A DNA stretch of 64,000 nucleotides from Ruminiclostridium sp. (GTDB lineage Bacteria > Bacillota > Clostridia > Oscillospirales > Ruminococcaceae). The stretch spans positions 31,192-95,191 of the forward strand of contig JAGBHT010000007.1 in NCBI GenBank assembly GCA_017935365.1, read 5' to 3'. This document shows, piece by piece, positions 17,127 through 25,494 of the stretch (position 1 is its first letter; every line of letters begins with the position of its first letter). Under the pieces are notes generated by a model that was given only the letters and a program-made list of their open reading frames with translations, was not told where the DNA came from and did no database searches. A program made the position numbers and the translations under genes.

Positions 17127-17410
17127 CCGGTCGCCTCCTTTGTCTTTGCGGCTTCTTCGGGAAGTTTCTGATAGATGGTCTTAGATGTTACGCCTTTCAG
17201 CGCTCCGAGTTTGCCTGAGAGCGTATTTATAACGTCCTGCGGTGCATCGATAGCAACGCTGATTATAGATACGCCTGCCTTTTCATAAGGCACTCCCATT
17301 CTGCCGATGATGTATTGAGCGCATTCGTGCAGATATTCATTCAGCTTTGAAACCGAAGAGGGCTCGGATACGACTATGCCTATCAGAGCGACCCTGCTTT
17401 CAGAACACAT
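17123..17410 (-). CDS. TM1266-family putative regulator of the hydrogenase system
   Basis: 95 residues, ACT/NikR-C-like fold by resemblance: SRVALIGIVVSEPSSVSKLNEYLHE, then GRMGVPYEKAGVSIISVAIDA. Proteins of this kind are regularly encoded beside hydE/hydG in Clostridia and Thermotoga and are called iron-only hydrogenase system regulators; their biochemical role is not settled. There is no DNA-binding domain in the protein. Start ATG 17410 has AAGGTG upstream. It is the first gene of the operon, directly after the leader hairpin. Confidence 0.82.
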   Translation of the reverse strand: MCSESRVALIGIVVSEPSSVSKLNEYLHECAQYIIGRMGVPYEKAGVSIISVAIDAPQDVINTLSGKLGALKGVTSKTIYQKLPEEAAKTKEATG

Positions 17411-17612
17411 ATTTTTTCACCTTTTTCCTGAATAAAAATAAAAAGAGCCATGCCAAGGCACAGCTCTACCGTAATATCGTAAAACAAAAACGCCTTGCTT
17501 TTCCGTCAGAAAATCTTTCAGATCAGTTCGGTTGATATGAAATTGTAAGCGTATTGTCGTTCGGTGAAAGAAAATATGTATCTTATCTCGCACCTTACGA
17601 TTTTACTGTAAA
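17411..17612 (-). promoter_or_regulatory. Leader RNA of the hydrogenase-maturation operon, probable transcription attenuator or riboswitch
   Basis: About 200 nt lie between the promoter (17614-17642) and the first start codon. They end in a strong intrinsic terminator (17444-17467) followed by a U-rich run. Upstream, RNA sequence GCAAGGC (17498-17492) can pair with GCCUUG inside the terminator stem, giving a competing antiterminator. GUAAGGUG pairs in part with CACC and CUUAC segments further along, suggesting an aptamer-like fold. I do not recognise a known class; it lacks the T-box TGGNACC core. The function is inferred from architecture only. Confidence 0.6.
17434..17467 (-). terminator. 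Intrinsic terminator inside the hyd operon leader
   Basis: On the minus strand AGAGCTGTGCC - TT - GGCATGGCTCT (11-bp stem with two G-U pairs), then TTTTTATTTTT. It is placed 34 bases before the start codon of the first gene, so it must be read through for hyd expression. Confidence 0.82.
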
Positions 17613-17613
17613 A

Positions 17614-17642
17614 AATATAGCACAAAAAGCGGATCAAGTCAA
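17614..17642 (-). promoter_or_regulatory. Promoter of the hyd maturation operon
   Basis: TTGACT (17637-17642), 17 bp, TATATT (17614-17619) on the minus strand. Confidence 0.7.
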
Positions 17643-17713
17643 TAACAATTATCGATTATCCGCAATTTGCACTAAAAAGCCGTAAAATTTTATGCAAATC
17701 GGCAATTGCCGTA

Positions 17714-17977
17714 TCAGCCGTGTCTGGGACTTGCACTGACGTGCTGTATAGCCTGTATTATCGCTACGTCAAGGTCAACAGACGGCTGGTTTTCAAGCTC
17801 CTGCTGTATGCGGGTAAATACCTGACCGTTCACGGTGCTGACATATTTCGGAGGCAGACGGTTGAGGGCAAACGCTTTCATATCCTCAACGCACACTTCA
17901 CATTTACAGCAATCGTATTCTTTGAGCCGCTCGGAAAGTCTTTCGTCAACGTAATGTTCCATCATATTTATAAGCAT
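17714..17977 (-). CDS. ComFB-like protein
   Basis: 87 residues from ATG 17977, chosen for the AAAGGGAA site eight bases before it; the frame extends to 18034. It matches the ComFB pattern: LINMMEHYVDERL, a Cys cluster (CCKCEVC, Cys23/24/26/29) likely to bind zinc, and DMKAFALNRLPPKYV. In Bacillus comFB lies in the late competence operon and its role is unclear; related domains bind cyclic nucleotides in cyanobacteria. Here it stands alone, without comFA or comFC, with its own consensus promoter. Confidence 0.82.
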   Translation of the reverse strand: MLINMMEHYVDERLSERLKEYDCCKCEVCVEDMKAFALNRLPPKYVSTVNGQVFTRIQQELENQPSVDLDVAIIQAIQHVSASPRHG

Positions 17978-18024
17978 AATATGTTCCCTTTCGCAGTAAA
18001 AAGCGATTTCGTATTGTTTTTTAC

Positions 18025-18053
18025 ATTTTATCATATTCTGTCGGTCACGTCAA
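18025..18053 (-). promoter_or_regulatory. Promoter of the comFB-like gene
   Basis: TTGACG (18048-18053), 17 bp, TAAAAT (18025-18030) on the minus strand. Confidence 0.75.
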
Positions 18054-18122
18054 TAGAAACACGCTGATTCTACACATATTTAAATATAGCCTGTAAAATT
18101 TTTTCCGACTGCTCTTCTTATA

Positions 18123-18151
18123 TTGACAAAACGGGGTACGGAGTGTATAAT
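18123..18151 (+). promoter_or_regulatory. secA promoter
   Basis: Exact consensus: TTGACA (18123-18128), 17 bp, TATAAT (18146-18151). Confidence 0.85.
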
Positions 18152-18288
18152 ATAAAAGAATGTAAACTAAAATATGACAATAGGCTGATGACGTAACAGC
18201 GTCTGGCTTGATATAAAAACCCGGCGGTATGCCGTATTTTAAGCAATACAGCCCGTTTATTCAAAAACGAAAGGAAATAGCATTTTAC

Positions 18289-21015
18289 ATGGGATTACTT
18301 ACAAAAATATTCGGTAACTATTCCGAAAAAGAAATCAAGCGAATAATTCCTATCAAGGACAAGGTTCTTGAGCTTGAATCAAAATATTCGGCAATGACCG
18401 ATACCGAGCTTAAGGCGCAGACACCCGCTCTGAAAGAAAGACTTGAAAACGGCGAAACACTCGATAATATTCTCCCCGATGCATTTGCTGTATGCCGTGA
18501 GGCTATGTGGCGAGTTCTCGGTATAAAGCCTTATCCCGTACAGATACTCGGCGGTATTATTCTTTTCCAGGGACGTATTGCGGAGATGAGAACAGGTGAA
18601 GGTAAAACCTTCGTTGCGGCTCTCCCCTCTTACCTTGTAGCGCTCAGCGGCAAGGGCGTACACGTTGTAACGGTCAACGACTACCTTGCCAAGCGTGACG
18701 GTGAGATGATAGGCCGTGTACACAGATTCTTAGGTCTTTCTGTAGGTCTTATCCTGCACGATATGAGAAACGACGAGAGAAGAAAGTCATATAACTGCGA
18801 TGTAACATACGGTACAAACAACGAGTTCGGCTTTGACTATCTGCGTGACAATATGTGTATCCACAAGCAGGACAAGGTTCAGCGTGAATTCAACTTTGCC
18901 ATTGTCGACGAGGTCGACTCGATACTTATCGATGAAGCGAGAACACCTCTTATCATTTCGGGCCCCGGCGACAAGTCGACAGACCTTTATCAGAAAGCCA
19001 ACAGACTTGCACTTCAGTTAAAGCCGTTTACCGTAATTGATCTTGACAGCAAGGAAGATCAGGATCAGTTTGACGGCGACTACATCATAGACGAAAAGGC
19101 GAAGAATGCTACGCTTACTCAGCGCGGTGTTAAGAAAGCGGAAGCATATTTCGGCGTAGATAACCTTATGGACGCTGAGAACATGACGCTTCTTCACCAC
19201 GTTAACCAGGCTATCAAAGCTGTAGGCATTATGAAGCGTGATGTTGACTACGTTGTAAAGGACGGCGAAATCGTAATCGTTGACGAGTTCACAGGTCGTC
19301 TTATGTTCGGCCGTAGATTCAATGAGGGCTTACACCAGGCTATTGAAGCAAAAGAAGGCGTTAAGGTCAAAAACGAGAGTAAGACGCTCGCTACCATCAC
19401 ATTCCAGAACTTCTTCAGACTGTACGATAAGCTGTCGGGTATGACAGGTACCGCAATGACTGAAGAAGCGGAATTCAGACAGATCTATGCTCTTGACGTT
19501 ATAGAAATCCCTACAAACAAGCCCGTAGCAAGAATTGACCACGAAGATCAGGTCTACAAGAACGAAGAGGGCAAGTATAAAGCCGTTATACGTCAGATCG
19601 AAGAGTGCCACGCCAAGGGACAGCCCGTACTGGTAGGTACTATCACAATCGAAAAGTCGGAACTTCTCTCCTCTATGCTCAAGAAAAAAGGCATAAAGCA
19701 CGAAGTCCTCAACGCAAAGAACCACGAGCGCGAGGCTGAGATCGTAGCTCAGGCAGGTAAGAAGGGTGCGGTTACCATTGCAACCAACATGGCAGGCCGT
19801 GGTACGGATATCATGCTCGGCGGTAACGCAGAGTACCTTGCCAAGGCAAGAATGAGAAAAGAGGGCATGGACGAGGCTCTTATCAATGAGGCTACAGGCT
19901 TTGCCGAAACAGATAACGAGGATATCCTCAACGCAAGAGAAACATATATCAAGTACAATGCCGAATACAAGGCAGCTATAAAGGACGAGGCTGAGGAAGT
20001 AAGACAGGCAGGCGGCCTGTTCATACTCGGTACCGAACGTCATGAATCGCGCCGTATCGATAACCAGCTGAGAGGTCGTGCAGGACGTCAGGGTGACCCC
20101 GGTGAAAGCCGTTTCTTCATCTCGCTTGAAGACGACCTTATGCGTAAGTTCGGCGGCGAAAAGGTACAGAGCGTAATGCAGACGCTCGGTATTGAAGATG
20201 ATGTACCGATCGAAAACGGATTCCTTACAAAGACAATCGAATCTTCACAGCGTAAGGTTGAGGGAAGAAACTTCTCAATCCGTAAGAACGTCCTTGACTT
20301 TGACGATGTTATGTCACAGCAGCGTATGACAATTTACTCACAGCGTGCCAAGGTTCTTGACGGCGAAGACGTAAGCGATTATGTAAAGAGTATGATCAAG
20401 GAAACGATTGAAGAGAATGTCAAGCTGTACTGCTCTGACGATTATCCGGAAAACTGGAACTTCATCGGTCTGCGTGAGCACTTTGCAAATATGCTTACAA
20501 AGGAAGATGACTTCAACTATACAACGGACGACCTCAACAACCTTGACCGCAAGGATCTTGTCAAGCTCTTACAGGAAAGAGCCGATGCACTCTATGCCGA
20601 GCGTGAAGAGATGTTCGGCGAGGATAATATGCGTGAGATTGAGCGTATTTGTCTGCTGAAGGTCGTTGATACAAAGTGGATGGATCACATTGACGCAATG
20701 GAAGAACTCAAGCGCGGTATCTATCTCAGAAGCTACGCTCAGAGAGATCCTGTTGTCGAGTACCGTATTGAAGGTTTCGCAATGTTCGATGAGATGATCG
20801 CCGCAATTCGTGAAGATACGGCAAGACTTGTCCTTACAGTCAAGGTAAGACTGGAAGAACCGCCTCAGCGTGAACAGGTTATGAAGCCCGACGCTGAAAA
20901 CGCAGGCTCACACACCACTGTAAAGAAATCAGCCGCAGAAAAGGTCGGCAGAAATGATCCCTGCCCCTGCGGAAGCGGTAAAAAGTATAAGAAATGTTGC
21001 GGTAAAGACGAATAA
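18289..21015 (+). CDS. secA: Protein translocase ATPase SecA
   Basis: 908 residues. Motor that drives preproteins through SecYEG. Walker A GEGKT in [19 protein letters not shown], Walker B/DEVD in [16 protein letters not shown], helicase motif [15 protein letters not shown], and the C-terminal zinc-binding SecB/ribosome tail [19 protein letters not shown]. The acidic insertion before [14 protein letters not shown] is common in clostridial SecA. ATG 18289 gives the usual MGLLTKIFG start; AAAGGAAA lies about 11 bases upstream, a rather long spacing. An in-frame ATG at 18229 would add 20 atypical residues and is rejected. Confidence 0.97.
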   Translation: MGLLTKIFGNYSEKEIKRIIPIKDKVLELESKYSAMTDTELKAQTPALKERLENGETLDNILPDAFAVCREAMWRVLGIKPYPVQILGGIILFQGRIAEMRTGEGKTFVAALPSYLVALSGKGVHVVTVNDYLAKRDGEMIGRVHRFLGLSVGLILHDMRNDERRKSYNCDVTYGTNNEFGFDYLRDNMCIHKQDKVQREFNFAIVDEVDSILIDEARTPLIISGPGDKSTDLYQKANRLALQLKPFTVIDLDSKEDQDQFDGDYIIDEKAKNATLTQRGVKKAEAYFGVDNLMDAENMTLLHHVNQAIKAVGIMKRDVDYVVKDGEIVIVDEFTGRLMFGRRFNEGLHQAIEAKEGVKVKNESKTLATITFQNFFRLYDKLSGMTGTAMTEEAEFRQIYALDVIEIPTNKPVARIDHEDQVYKNEEGKYKAVIRQIEECHAKGQPVLVGTITIEKSELLSSMLKKKGIKHEVLNAKNHEREAEIVAQAGKKGAVTIATNMAGRGTDIMLGGNAEYLAKARMRKEGMDEALINEATGFAETDNEDILNARETYIKYNAEYKAAIKDEAEEVRQAGGLFILGTERHESRRIDNQLRGRAGRQGDPGESRFFISLEDDLMRKFGGEKVQSVMQTLGIEDDVPIENGFLTKTIESSQRKVEGRNFSIRKNVLDFDDVMSQQRMTIYSQRAKVLDGEDVSDYVKSMIKETIEENVKLYCSDDYPENWNFIGLREHFANMLTKEDDFNYTTDDLNNLDRKDLVKLLQERADALYAEREEMFGEDNMREIERICLLKVVDTKWMDHIDAMEELKRGIYLRSYAQRDPVVEYRIEGFAMFDEMIAAIREDTARLVLTVKVRLEEPPQREQVMKPDAENAGSHTTVKKSAAEKVGRNDPCPCGSGKKYKKCCGKDE

Positions 21016-21028
21016 TTACCGATAACAG

Positions 21029-21073
21029 AGCGGTTTCAGCTTGCGTTCATAAAACGGGCGTAAGCTGAACGCT
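21029..21073 (+). terminator. Hairpin after secA, possible terminator
   Basis: TTCAGCTTGCG / CGTAAGCTGAA, flanked by AGCG / CGCT, gives a long stem with a 13-base loop. The following T run is short (CTTTAAT), so termination may be partial. Confidence 0.5.
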
Positions 21074-21127
21074 TTAATACGACAAACGGAATAATTTATC
21101 AAAGCTTACAATGAAAGGAATACCGAA

Positions 21128-22411
21128 ATGGCTGAGATCAAAGCTTTCAAAGGACTTAGATTTACCGACAAGGCAGGAGAGATCGGCAAGGTCTGCTGTC
21201 CGCCTTATGACATTATCAGTCCCGAACAGAAAAAGAAGTACATTGCTGAGAACCCCCACAATATCATAAGACTTGAACTGCCCAAGACCGCAAATGATAC
21301 GGATGAGGCATACGGCAAGGCAAGAGCTTATCTTAACGAGTGGCTTGACGAAGAGATACTTAAATGTGATGAAAAGCCGTCAATATATATTTACGAGATG
21401 GTGTTTGACGCACTCGGCTCAAACTACAGTGTAAAGGGCTATGTATCACTTGTAAAGCTCGAGGAGTTCTCAAAGGGAATAATCCTTCCCCACGAGGAAA
21501 CGCTCTCAAAGGCTAAGGAAGACCGATTCAACCTTATGTGCGCAACCGGTTGCAACTTCAGCCAGATATATTCTTTATATATGGATGATGACAACAGCGT
21601 ATTCACGCTTATAAACGATGCAAGCAAGGGCACACCCGACAAGCAGTTTACCGATCCCGACGGAGTTACCCACAAGCTGTGGTGCGTAAGCGATGAAGGC
21701 TTTATCGCAAAGCTCACCGCTAAGATGGCTGACAAGAAGCTTTATATTGCTGACGGTCACCACCGCTATGAAACGGCTCTGCGCTACAAGAAGTTCGTTG
21801 CCGAGAACAAGCAGGACACAGGTACTTCCGAATATGTTACCATGATGCTTGTAAACATGGAGAACAGCGGACTTGTGGTATTCCCTACCCACAGAATAGT
21901 AAGAGATCTTGATAACTTTGATGTAAATGCGGTTATCGAAAAGTCAAAGGATTACTTTGATATAGAAAAGGGACTTTCAAGAGATGACAGTACAGCAAAG
22001 CTCGACAAGGCATACAAGGACGGTAAGAAGGCATTTGTGCTTTACTGCGACGGTAAGTACACACTTATGACGTTAAAGGACACTTCTCTTATGGAAAAGC
22101 TTATGCCGACTGCAAGCAAGGCTCTGCGTGAACTTGATGTCAGCGTACTGCATACACTTGTACTTGAAAGAATTTTCGGCATAGACAAAGAGAATATGGC
22201 TAATCAGAAGAACCTTACATATACAAGAGTTCTCGATGAGGCTATCGAAGCTGTAGACAACGGCAGTGCAAACTGCTCATTTATACTTAACCCCACACGA
22301 GTTTCAGAGATAAGAGATGTTGCTCTTGCAGGCGAAAAGATGCCGCAGAAGTCCACATACTTCTATCCCAAACTCACAACGGGACTTGTTATGAACAAAA
22401 TATTTGATTGA
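21128..22411 (+). CDS. DUF1015 family protein
   Basis: 427 residues of the DUF1015 family, conserved but without an established activity. Recognisable family motifs: KAFKGLRF and CCPPYDIISPEQ at the N-terminus, LPHEETLSKAKEDRFNLM, IADGHHRYETAL and LMNMENSGLVVFPTHRIVR-like segments in the middle. The conserved His/Asp/Arg residues look enzymatic. Start ATG 21128 has GAAAGGAAT upstream. It lies 14 bases before the cellobiose 2-epimerase gene, so the two are probably co-transcribed. Confidence 0.88.
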   Translation: MAEIKAFKGLRFTDKAGEIGKVCCPPYDIISPEQKKKYIAENPHNIIRLELPKTANDTDEAYGKARAYLNEWLDEEILKCDEKPSIYIYEMVFDALGSNYSVKGYVSLVKLEEFSKGIILPHEETLSKAKEDRFNLMCATGCNFSQIYSLYMDDDNSVFTLINDASKGTPDKQFTDPDGVTHKLWCVSDEGFIAKLTAKMADKKLYIADGHHRYETALRYKKFVAENKQDTGTSEYVTMMLVNMENSGLVVFPTHRIVRDLDNFDVNAVIEKSKDYFDIEKGLSRDDSTAKLDKAYKDGKKAFVLYCDGKYTLMTLKDTSLMEKLMPTASKALRELDVSVLHTLVLERIFGIDKENMANQKNLTYTRVLDEAIEAVDNGSANCSFILNPTRVSEIRDVALAGEKMPQKSTYFYPKLTTGLVMNKIFD

Positions 22412-22425
22412 GGAGAATAAAAACA

Positions 22426-23586
22426 ATGCTTGCTCGTGAATGCAAAAAAGAACTTACAGAACACATTATTCCTTTCTGGAACAACCTTGAAGATGATGTA
22501 AACGGCGGTTTCTACGGATATGTAGGAAACGACCTTACACTTGATAAAGATGCACCCAAGGGCGTTATCCTGCACTCAAGAATACTCTGGTTCTATTCAA
22601 ACTGCTATCTTGTGCTGAAGGATCAGAATTGTCTTAAGAAAGCAAAGCACGCTTTTGAATTTCTTTCAAAGTACTGCGTTGACAAGGAAAACGGCGGTGT
22701 TTACTGGATGATGAATGCCGACGGTACTGTAAACGACAGTATGAAGCACACATATTGTCAGGCTTTCTTCATCTATGCTATGTCCAGCTACTATGATGCA
22801 TCAAAGGACAAGGCTGCTTTAGAGCTTGCACTTGATGTATTCCACACTGTTGAGGACAAGTGCCGTGACGATATTGCATACCTTGAGGCTTTCTCAAAGG
22901 ACTGGAACATTATCCCGAATGACGCACTTTCCGAAAACGGTCTTATGGCAGACAAGACAATGAACACTACCCTGCACGTTATGGAAGCCTACACCGAGCT
23001 TTACAGAGTAAGCGGCGACAAGCAGGTTTTAAAGGCTCTGCGCTTTACACTTGAGATCACGCTTGACAAGATCTACGATAAGAACGGCGGCAAGCTGTTT
23101 GTATTCTTCGACAAGAACCTGAATGAAATCGGTGATATCTATTCATACGGTCACGATATTGAAGCTACATGGCTTATCGACAGAGCCTGCGATGTGATCG
23201 GCGACGAGCATCTTTCCAAGAGATGTGCCGAGATGAACAAGGTAATTGTAAGAAATATTGCCGACAGAGCTTTATCAAACGGCAGACTGAATAATGAAGT
23301 TGAACACGGCGTTGTAAACACATGGCACATATGGTGGGTACAGGCTGAGGGTGTTGTAGGCTTCTGCAACGCATATCAGAGATACGGCGACGCAAGATAT
23401 CTTGAAATATCACGCACTCTGTGGAACTACATCAAGGACAAGATGATCGATAAGCGTCCTGGCGGCGAATGGCATTCACAGCTTGACGACAACGATCAGC
23501 CTGCTGACTTCAAACCGGTAGTAGATCCGTGGAAGTGCCCCTATCACAACGGAAGAATGTGCTTAGAGATAATCTCTCGTATGTAA
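22426..23586 (+). CDS. Cellobiose 2-epimerase (N-acylglucosamine 2-epimerase family)
   Basis: 386 residues with an (alpha/alpha)6-barrel fold by family. It turns cellobiose into 4-O-beta-glucosyl-mannose, feeding mannobiose/cellobiose phosphorolysis. It follows the Ruminococcus albus enzyme closely over its full length: ELTEHIIPFWNNLEDD, GVILHSRILWFYSN, GGVYWMMNADG, LSENGLMADKTMNTTLHVMEAYTELY, SYGHDIEATWLIDRACDV, WWVQAE and the C-terminal WKCPYHNGRMCLE. The three catalytic-region histidines (TTLHVM, YGHDIE, PYHNGR) are all present. ATG 22426 has AGGAGAA eight bases upstream; the longer TTG frame is rejected. Confidence 0.9.
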   Translation: MLARECKKELTEHIIPFWNNLEDDVNGGFYGYVGNDLTLDKDAPKGVILHSRILWFYSNCYLVLKDQNCLKKAKHAFEFLSKYCVDKENGGVYWMMNADGTVNDSMKHTYCQAFFIYAMSSYYDASKDKAALELALDVFHTVEDKCRDDIAYLEAFSKDWNIIPNDALSENGLMADKTMNTTLHVMEAYTELYRVSGDKQVLKALRFTLEITLDKIYDKNGGKLFVFFDKNLNEIGDIYSYGHDIEATWLIDRACDVIGDEHLSKRCAEMNKVIVRNIADRALSNGRLNNEVEHGVVNTWHIWWVQAEGVVGFCNAYQRYGDARYLEISRTLWNYIKDKMIDKRPGGEWHSQLDDNDQPADFKPVVDPWKCPYHNGRMCLEIISRM

Positions 23587-23601
23587 TCGAAAGGATTTCC
23601 C

Positions 23602-24738
23602 ATGTCTGTTTCAAACAGAATTTTTAAAACTGCGGCTTTATTTTCGGCTGTAGCAATAGCAATAGTTTCATCGGGCTGTAACAGCGACCCCGTAAAAGAA
23701 GAAATTGTTACTTCTATCACCGACCAGGTACAGTTCTCGTATGAAACTGCAAAAGCACAGTATATGACTATCGAAGAGGAAGCAAAAATCCCCGCAAGCC
23801 TCGACTATGCTCAGTCGCAGTCATATTACGCTCCCGTTTCAGGCAAGATAAAGACCAACAATGTATCAAAGAATATGAAGGTCAAAAAAGGTGATGTGCT
23901 TTTTGCTCTTGACACGACTGACCTTGATTTTCAGATAAACGATCAGGAAATGAAGGTCGCCGCTATGGCGGACGGCGTTGATAAGGGTTATGCCCAGATC
24001 GAACTGGACAAGCTGAAAGAACAGCGCGAAGGCGCTGTTGTCACCGCACCGTATGACGGAGTAATTGCAGAATGCTGTTATTCTGCGGTCGGCACAAATA
24101 TTGAGCAGGGTACACTGCTCTGCCGTGTTGCCGTGCTTGAATCAATATTCGTGTACAATTCCCAGGGTGCGGGAAAAGATCTGCGCTTCGGTATGGACGT
24201 TGACCTTGTTATCAATGACGTTGACTATACAGGAACGGTCACTGCCGCTCCCGATACTGCGCCGTCAGATGCCAGCAAGGACGCAACCAAGTACTGCGCT
24301 GTTACGCTGTCAAAAGACAGCCTTGACAAGCTTCTGAACGAGAATAACGGCATAACCGCCGTTGACGCAGGCTGGGCGACAATACACGCTGTCACAACAA
24401 GACGCGTCAATGTACTCGCCGTTCCCGAAAAAGCAATAAAGAAGGACGGCACAAAGACATATTGCAGCGTTCTGCAAGGTAACGAGAAGTACGATCTTTA
24501 TGTTGAAGTCGGAGCTACAGCAGGCGGCTACACAGAGATACTCAGCGGACTTAATGAAGGTGACGTTGTGGTTATCTCCGAGAGTACAGGCAACGGCTCT
24601 GATAATAACAACAAAAATGATAAGAACAATAAAGACGATAACGCAGATGATATGCAGGACGGAAACGACAACCGCAAGCCTTGGAACAACGGCGATAAGC
24701 CTGACGATATGCAGTTCCCCGACGATCAGAACAACTGA
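23602..24738 (+). CDS. Efflux adaptor subunit (HlyD/RND membrane-fusion family), lipoprotein
   Basis: 378 residues with a lipoprotein signal peptide (lipobox SSGC, Cys26). Lipoyl/barrel-sandwich hybrid motif YYAPVSGKIKTNNVSKNMKVKKGDVLF and its second half EGAVVTAPYDGVIAECCYSAVGTNIEQGTLLCRV flank a very short or missing coiled-coil hairpin. A beta-barrel region follows (DLVINDVDYTGTVTAAPD). The last ~50 residues are a low-complexity tail of Asn, Asp and Lys. Such adaptors normally work with a MacB-type ABC permease, but none follows: a terminator comes directly after. It lies 15 bases after the epimerase. Confidence 0.8.
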   Translation: MSVSNRIFKTAALFSAVAIAIVSSGCNSDPVKEEIVTSITDQVQFSYETAKAQYMTIEEEAKIPASLDYAQSQSYYAPVSGKIKTNNVSKNMKVKKGDVLFALDTTDLDFQINDQEMKVAAMADGVDKGYAQIELDKLKEQREGAVVTAPYDGVIAECCYSAVGTNIEQGTLLCRVAVLESIFVYNSQGAGKDLRFGMDVDLVINDVDYTGTVTAAPDTAPSDASKDATKYCAVTLSKDSLDKLLNENNGITAVDAGWATIHAVTTRRVNVLAVPEKAIKKDGTKTYCSVLQGNEKYDLYVEVGATAGGYTEILSGLNEGDVVVISESTGNGSDNNNKNDKNNKDDNADDMQDGNDNRKPWNNGDKPDDMQFPDDQNN

Positions 24739-24752
24739 TATGTAAAAAATAA

Positions 24753-24773
24753 TGCCCGGTCAATGACCGGGCA
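24753..24773. terminator. Bidirectional terminator
   Basis: TGCCCGGT / ACCGGGCA, five-base loop. ATTTTTA follows on the plus strand and TTATTTTTT on the minus strand; shared by the adaptor gene and the HAD gene. Confidence 0.88.
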
Positions 24774-24777
24774 ATTT

Positions 24778-25476
24778 TTATAGCTTGGTTACAATATCAT
24801 AAAACTCATTCAGATTTTTCACCGTGTATTTCTGTCCGAAATCACGGTTATTATTATATCTGTAGATATAAACAGATGTACAGCCGAAGCTGTTCGCTAC
24901 CAGTACATCTTTCCTTTCGTCACCGATGAATATCATTTCATCGGTCTTTATGCCAAAATGCACCGCTATATCGACAAGCCCCTTTATGTTCGGCTTACGG
25001 TATCGGCATGAAGTTGACGAAACGTACAGATCAAAATACGGCATAAGATCAGGAAAATAACTCTTGTGGAGTTCGTCCGGCATTCCGGTAGCTACATCGG
25101 TGAGTGTCGCTATTCTGATACCGTTGTCACGCAGTTTTTGCAACACCGGTATAGTTTCGGGATATGTGTATGCTTCAAGCGGGAAAGCCTCGAAAAAGCA
25201 ATATGCGATTTTGTCGGCAGTAATATCCACGCCCCATTTTTCGGCTATTTCACCGAAAATGTGCTCATGGGAATAATCCGCTTCACGATATTTTATCGTG
25301 GGATTATAGCCACGAAGTATCTCCATACCTGCCGCTATATCCTTATCTGTGAGTTTTGGCAACAGCTTGTCACGGACGTGTCTGAAACCGTTTTCGTAAT
25401 AATCTACCCACACACCCGGCATACCCTTATATTCCATAAGCGTACCGCCTATGTCAAATGCGGCTACCTTGATCAT
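24778..25476 (-). CDS. HAD-superfamily hydrolase, atypical motif I (DIGGT)
   Basis: 232 residues with HAD folding motifs: FDIGGTLME at the N-terminus, TLTDVATGMPDEL (motif II), the lysine in SCRYRKPNIKGL (motif III) and MIFIGDERKDVLVANSFGC (motif IV). Motif I is D-I-G-G-T, so the second Asp (the general acid/base of phosphatases) is replaced by Gly; the nucleophile Asp8 remains. The protein may act on a different bond or be a weak phosphatase. ATG 25476 has CGGAGG upstream. It follows mutS2 by 18 bases. Confidence 0.78.
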   Translation of the reverse strand: MIKVAAFDIGGTLMEYKGMPGVWVDYYENGFRHVRDKLLPKLTDKDIAAGMEILRGYNPTIKYREADYSHEHIFGEIAEKWGVDITADKIAYCFFEAFPLEAYTYPETIPVLQKLRDNGIRIATLTDVATGMPDELHKSYFPDLMPYFDLYVSSTSCRYRKPNIKGLVDIAVHFGIKTDEMIFIGDERKDVLVANSFGCTSVYIYRYNNNRDFGQKYTVKNLNEFYDIVTKL

Positions 25477-25494
25477 ATCTGCCTCCGATAATAT

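Larger units (their letters stand above)
17978..18288. other. 311-bp divergent gap between comFB-like gene and secA
   Basis: Contains the two consensus promoters listed separately. The 130-nt secA leader includes a small hairpin CGGC-GGTAT-GCCG followed by TATTTTA (18222-18240), a possible weak attenuator. No open frame of its own has convincing support. Confidence 0.5.

Noticed and set aside
17500..17600. Hyd operon leader as a TPP riboswitch
   Set aside because: RNA contains CUGAUCUG and CUGACGGAA, which faintly recall the THI box, but the CUGAGA motif and the ACCUGAUCUGG context are missing and the downstream genes are not thiamine genes.
18229..18288. SecA start at the upstream ATG 18229
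   Set aside because: The extra 20 residues are unlike SecA N-termini, and the only plausible ribosome site (AAAGGAAA) lies between the two ATGs.
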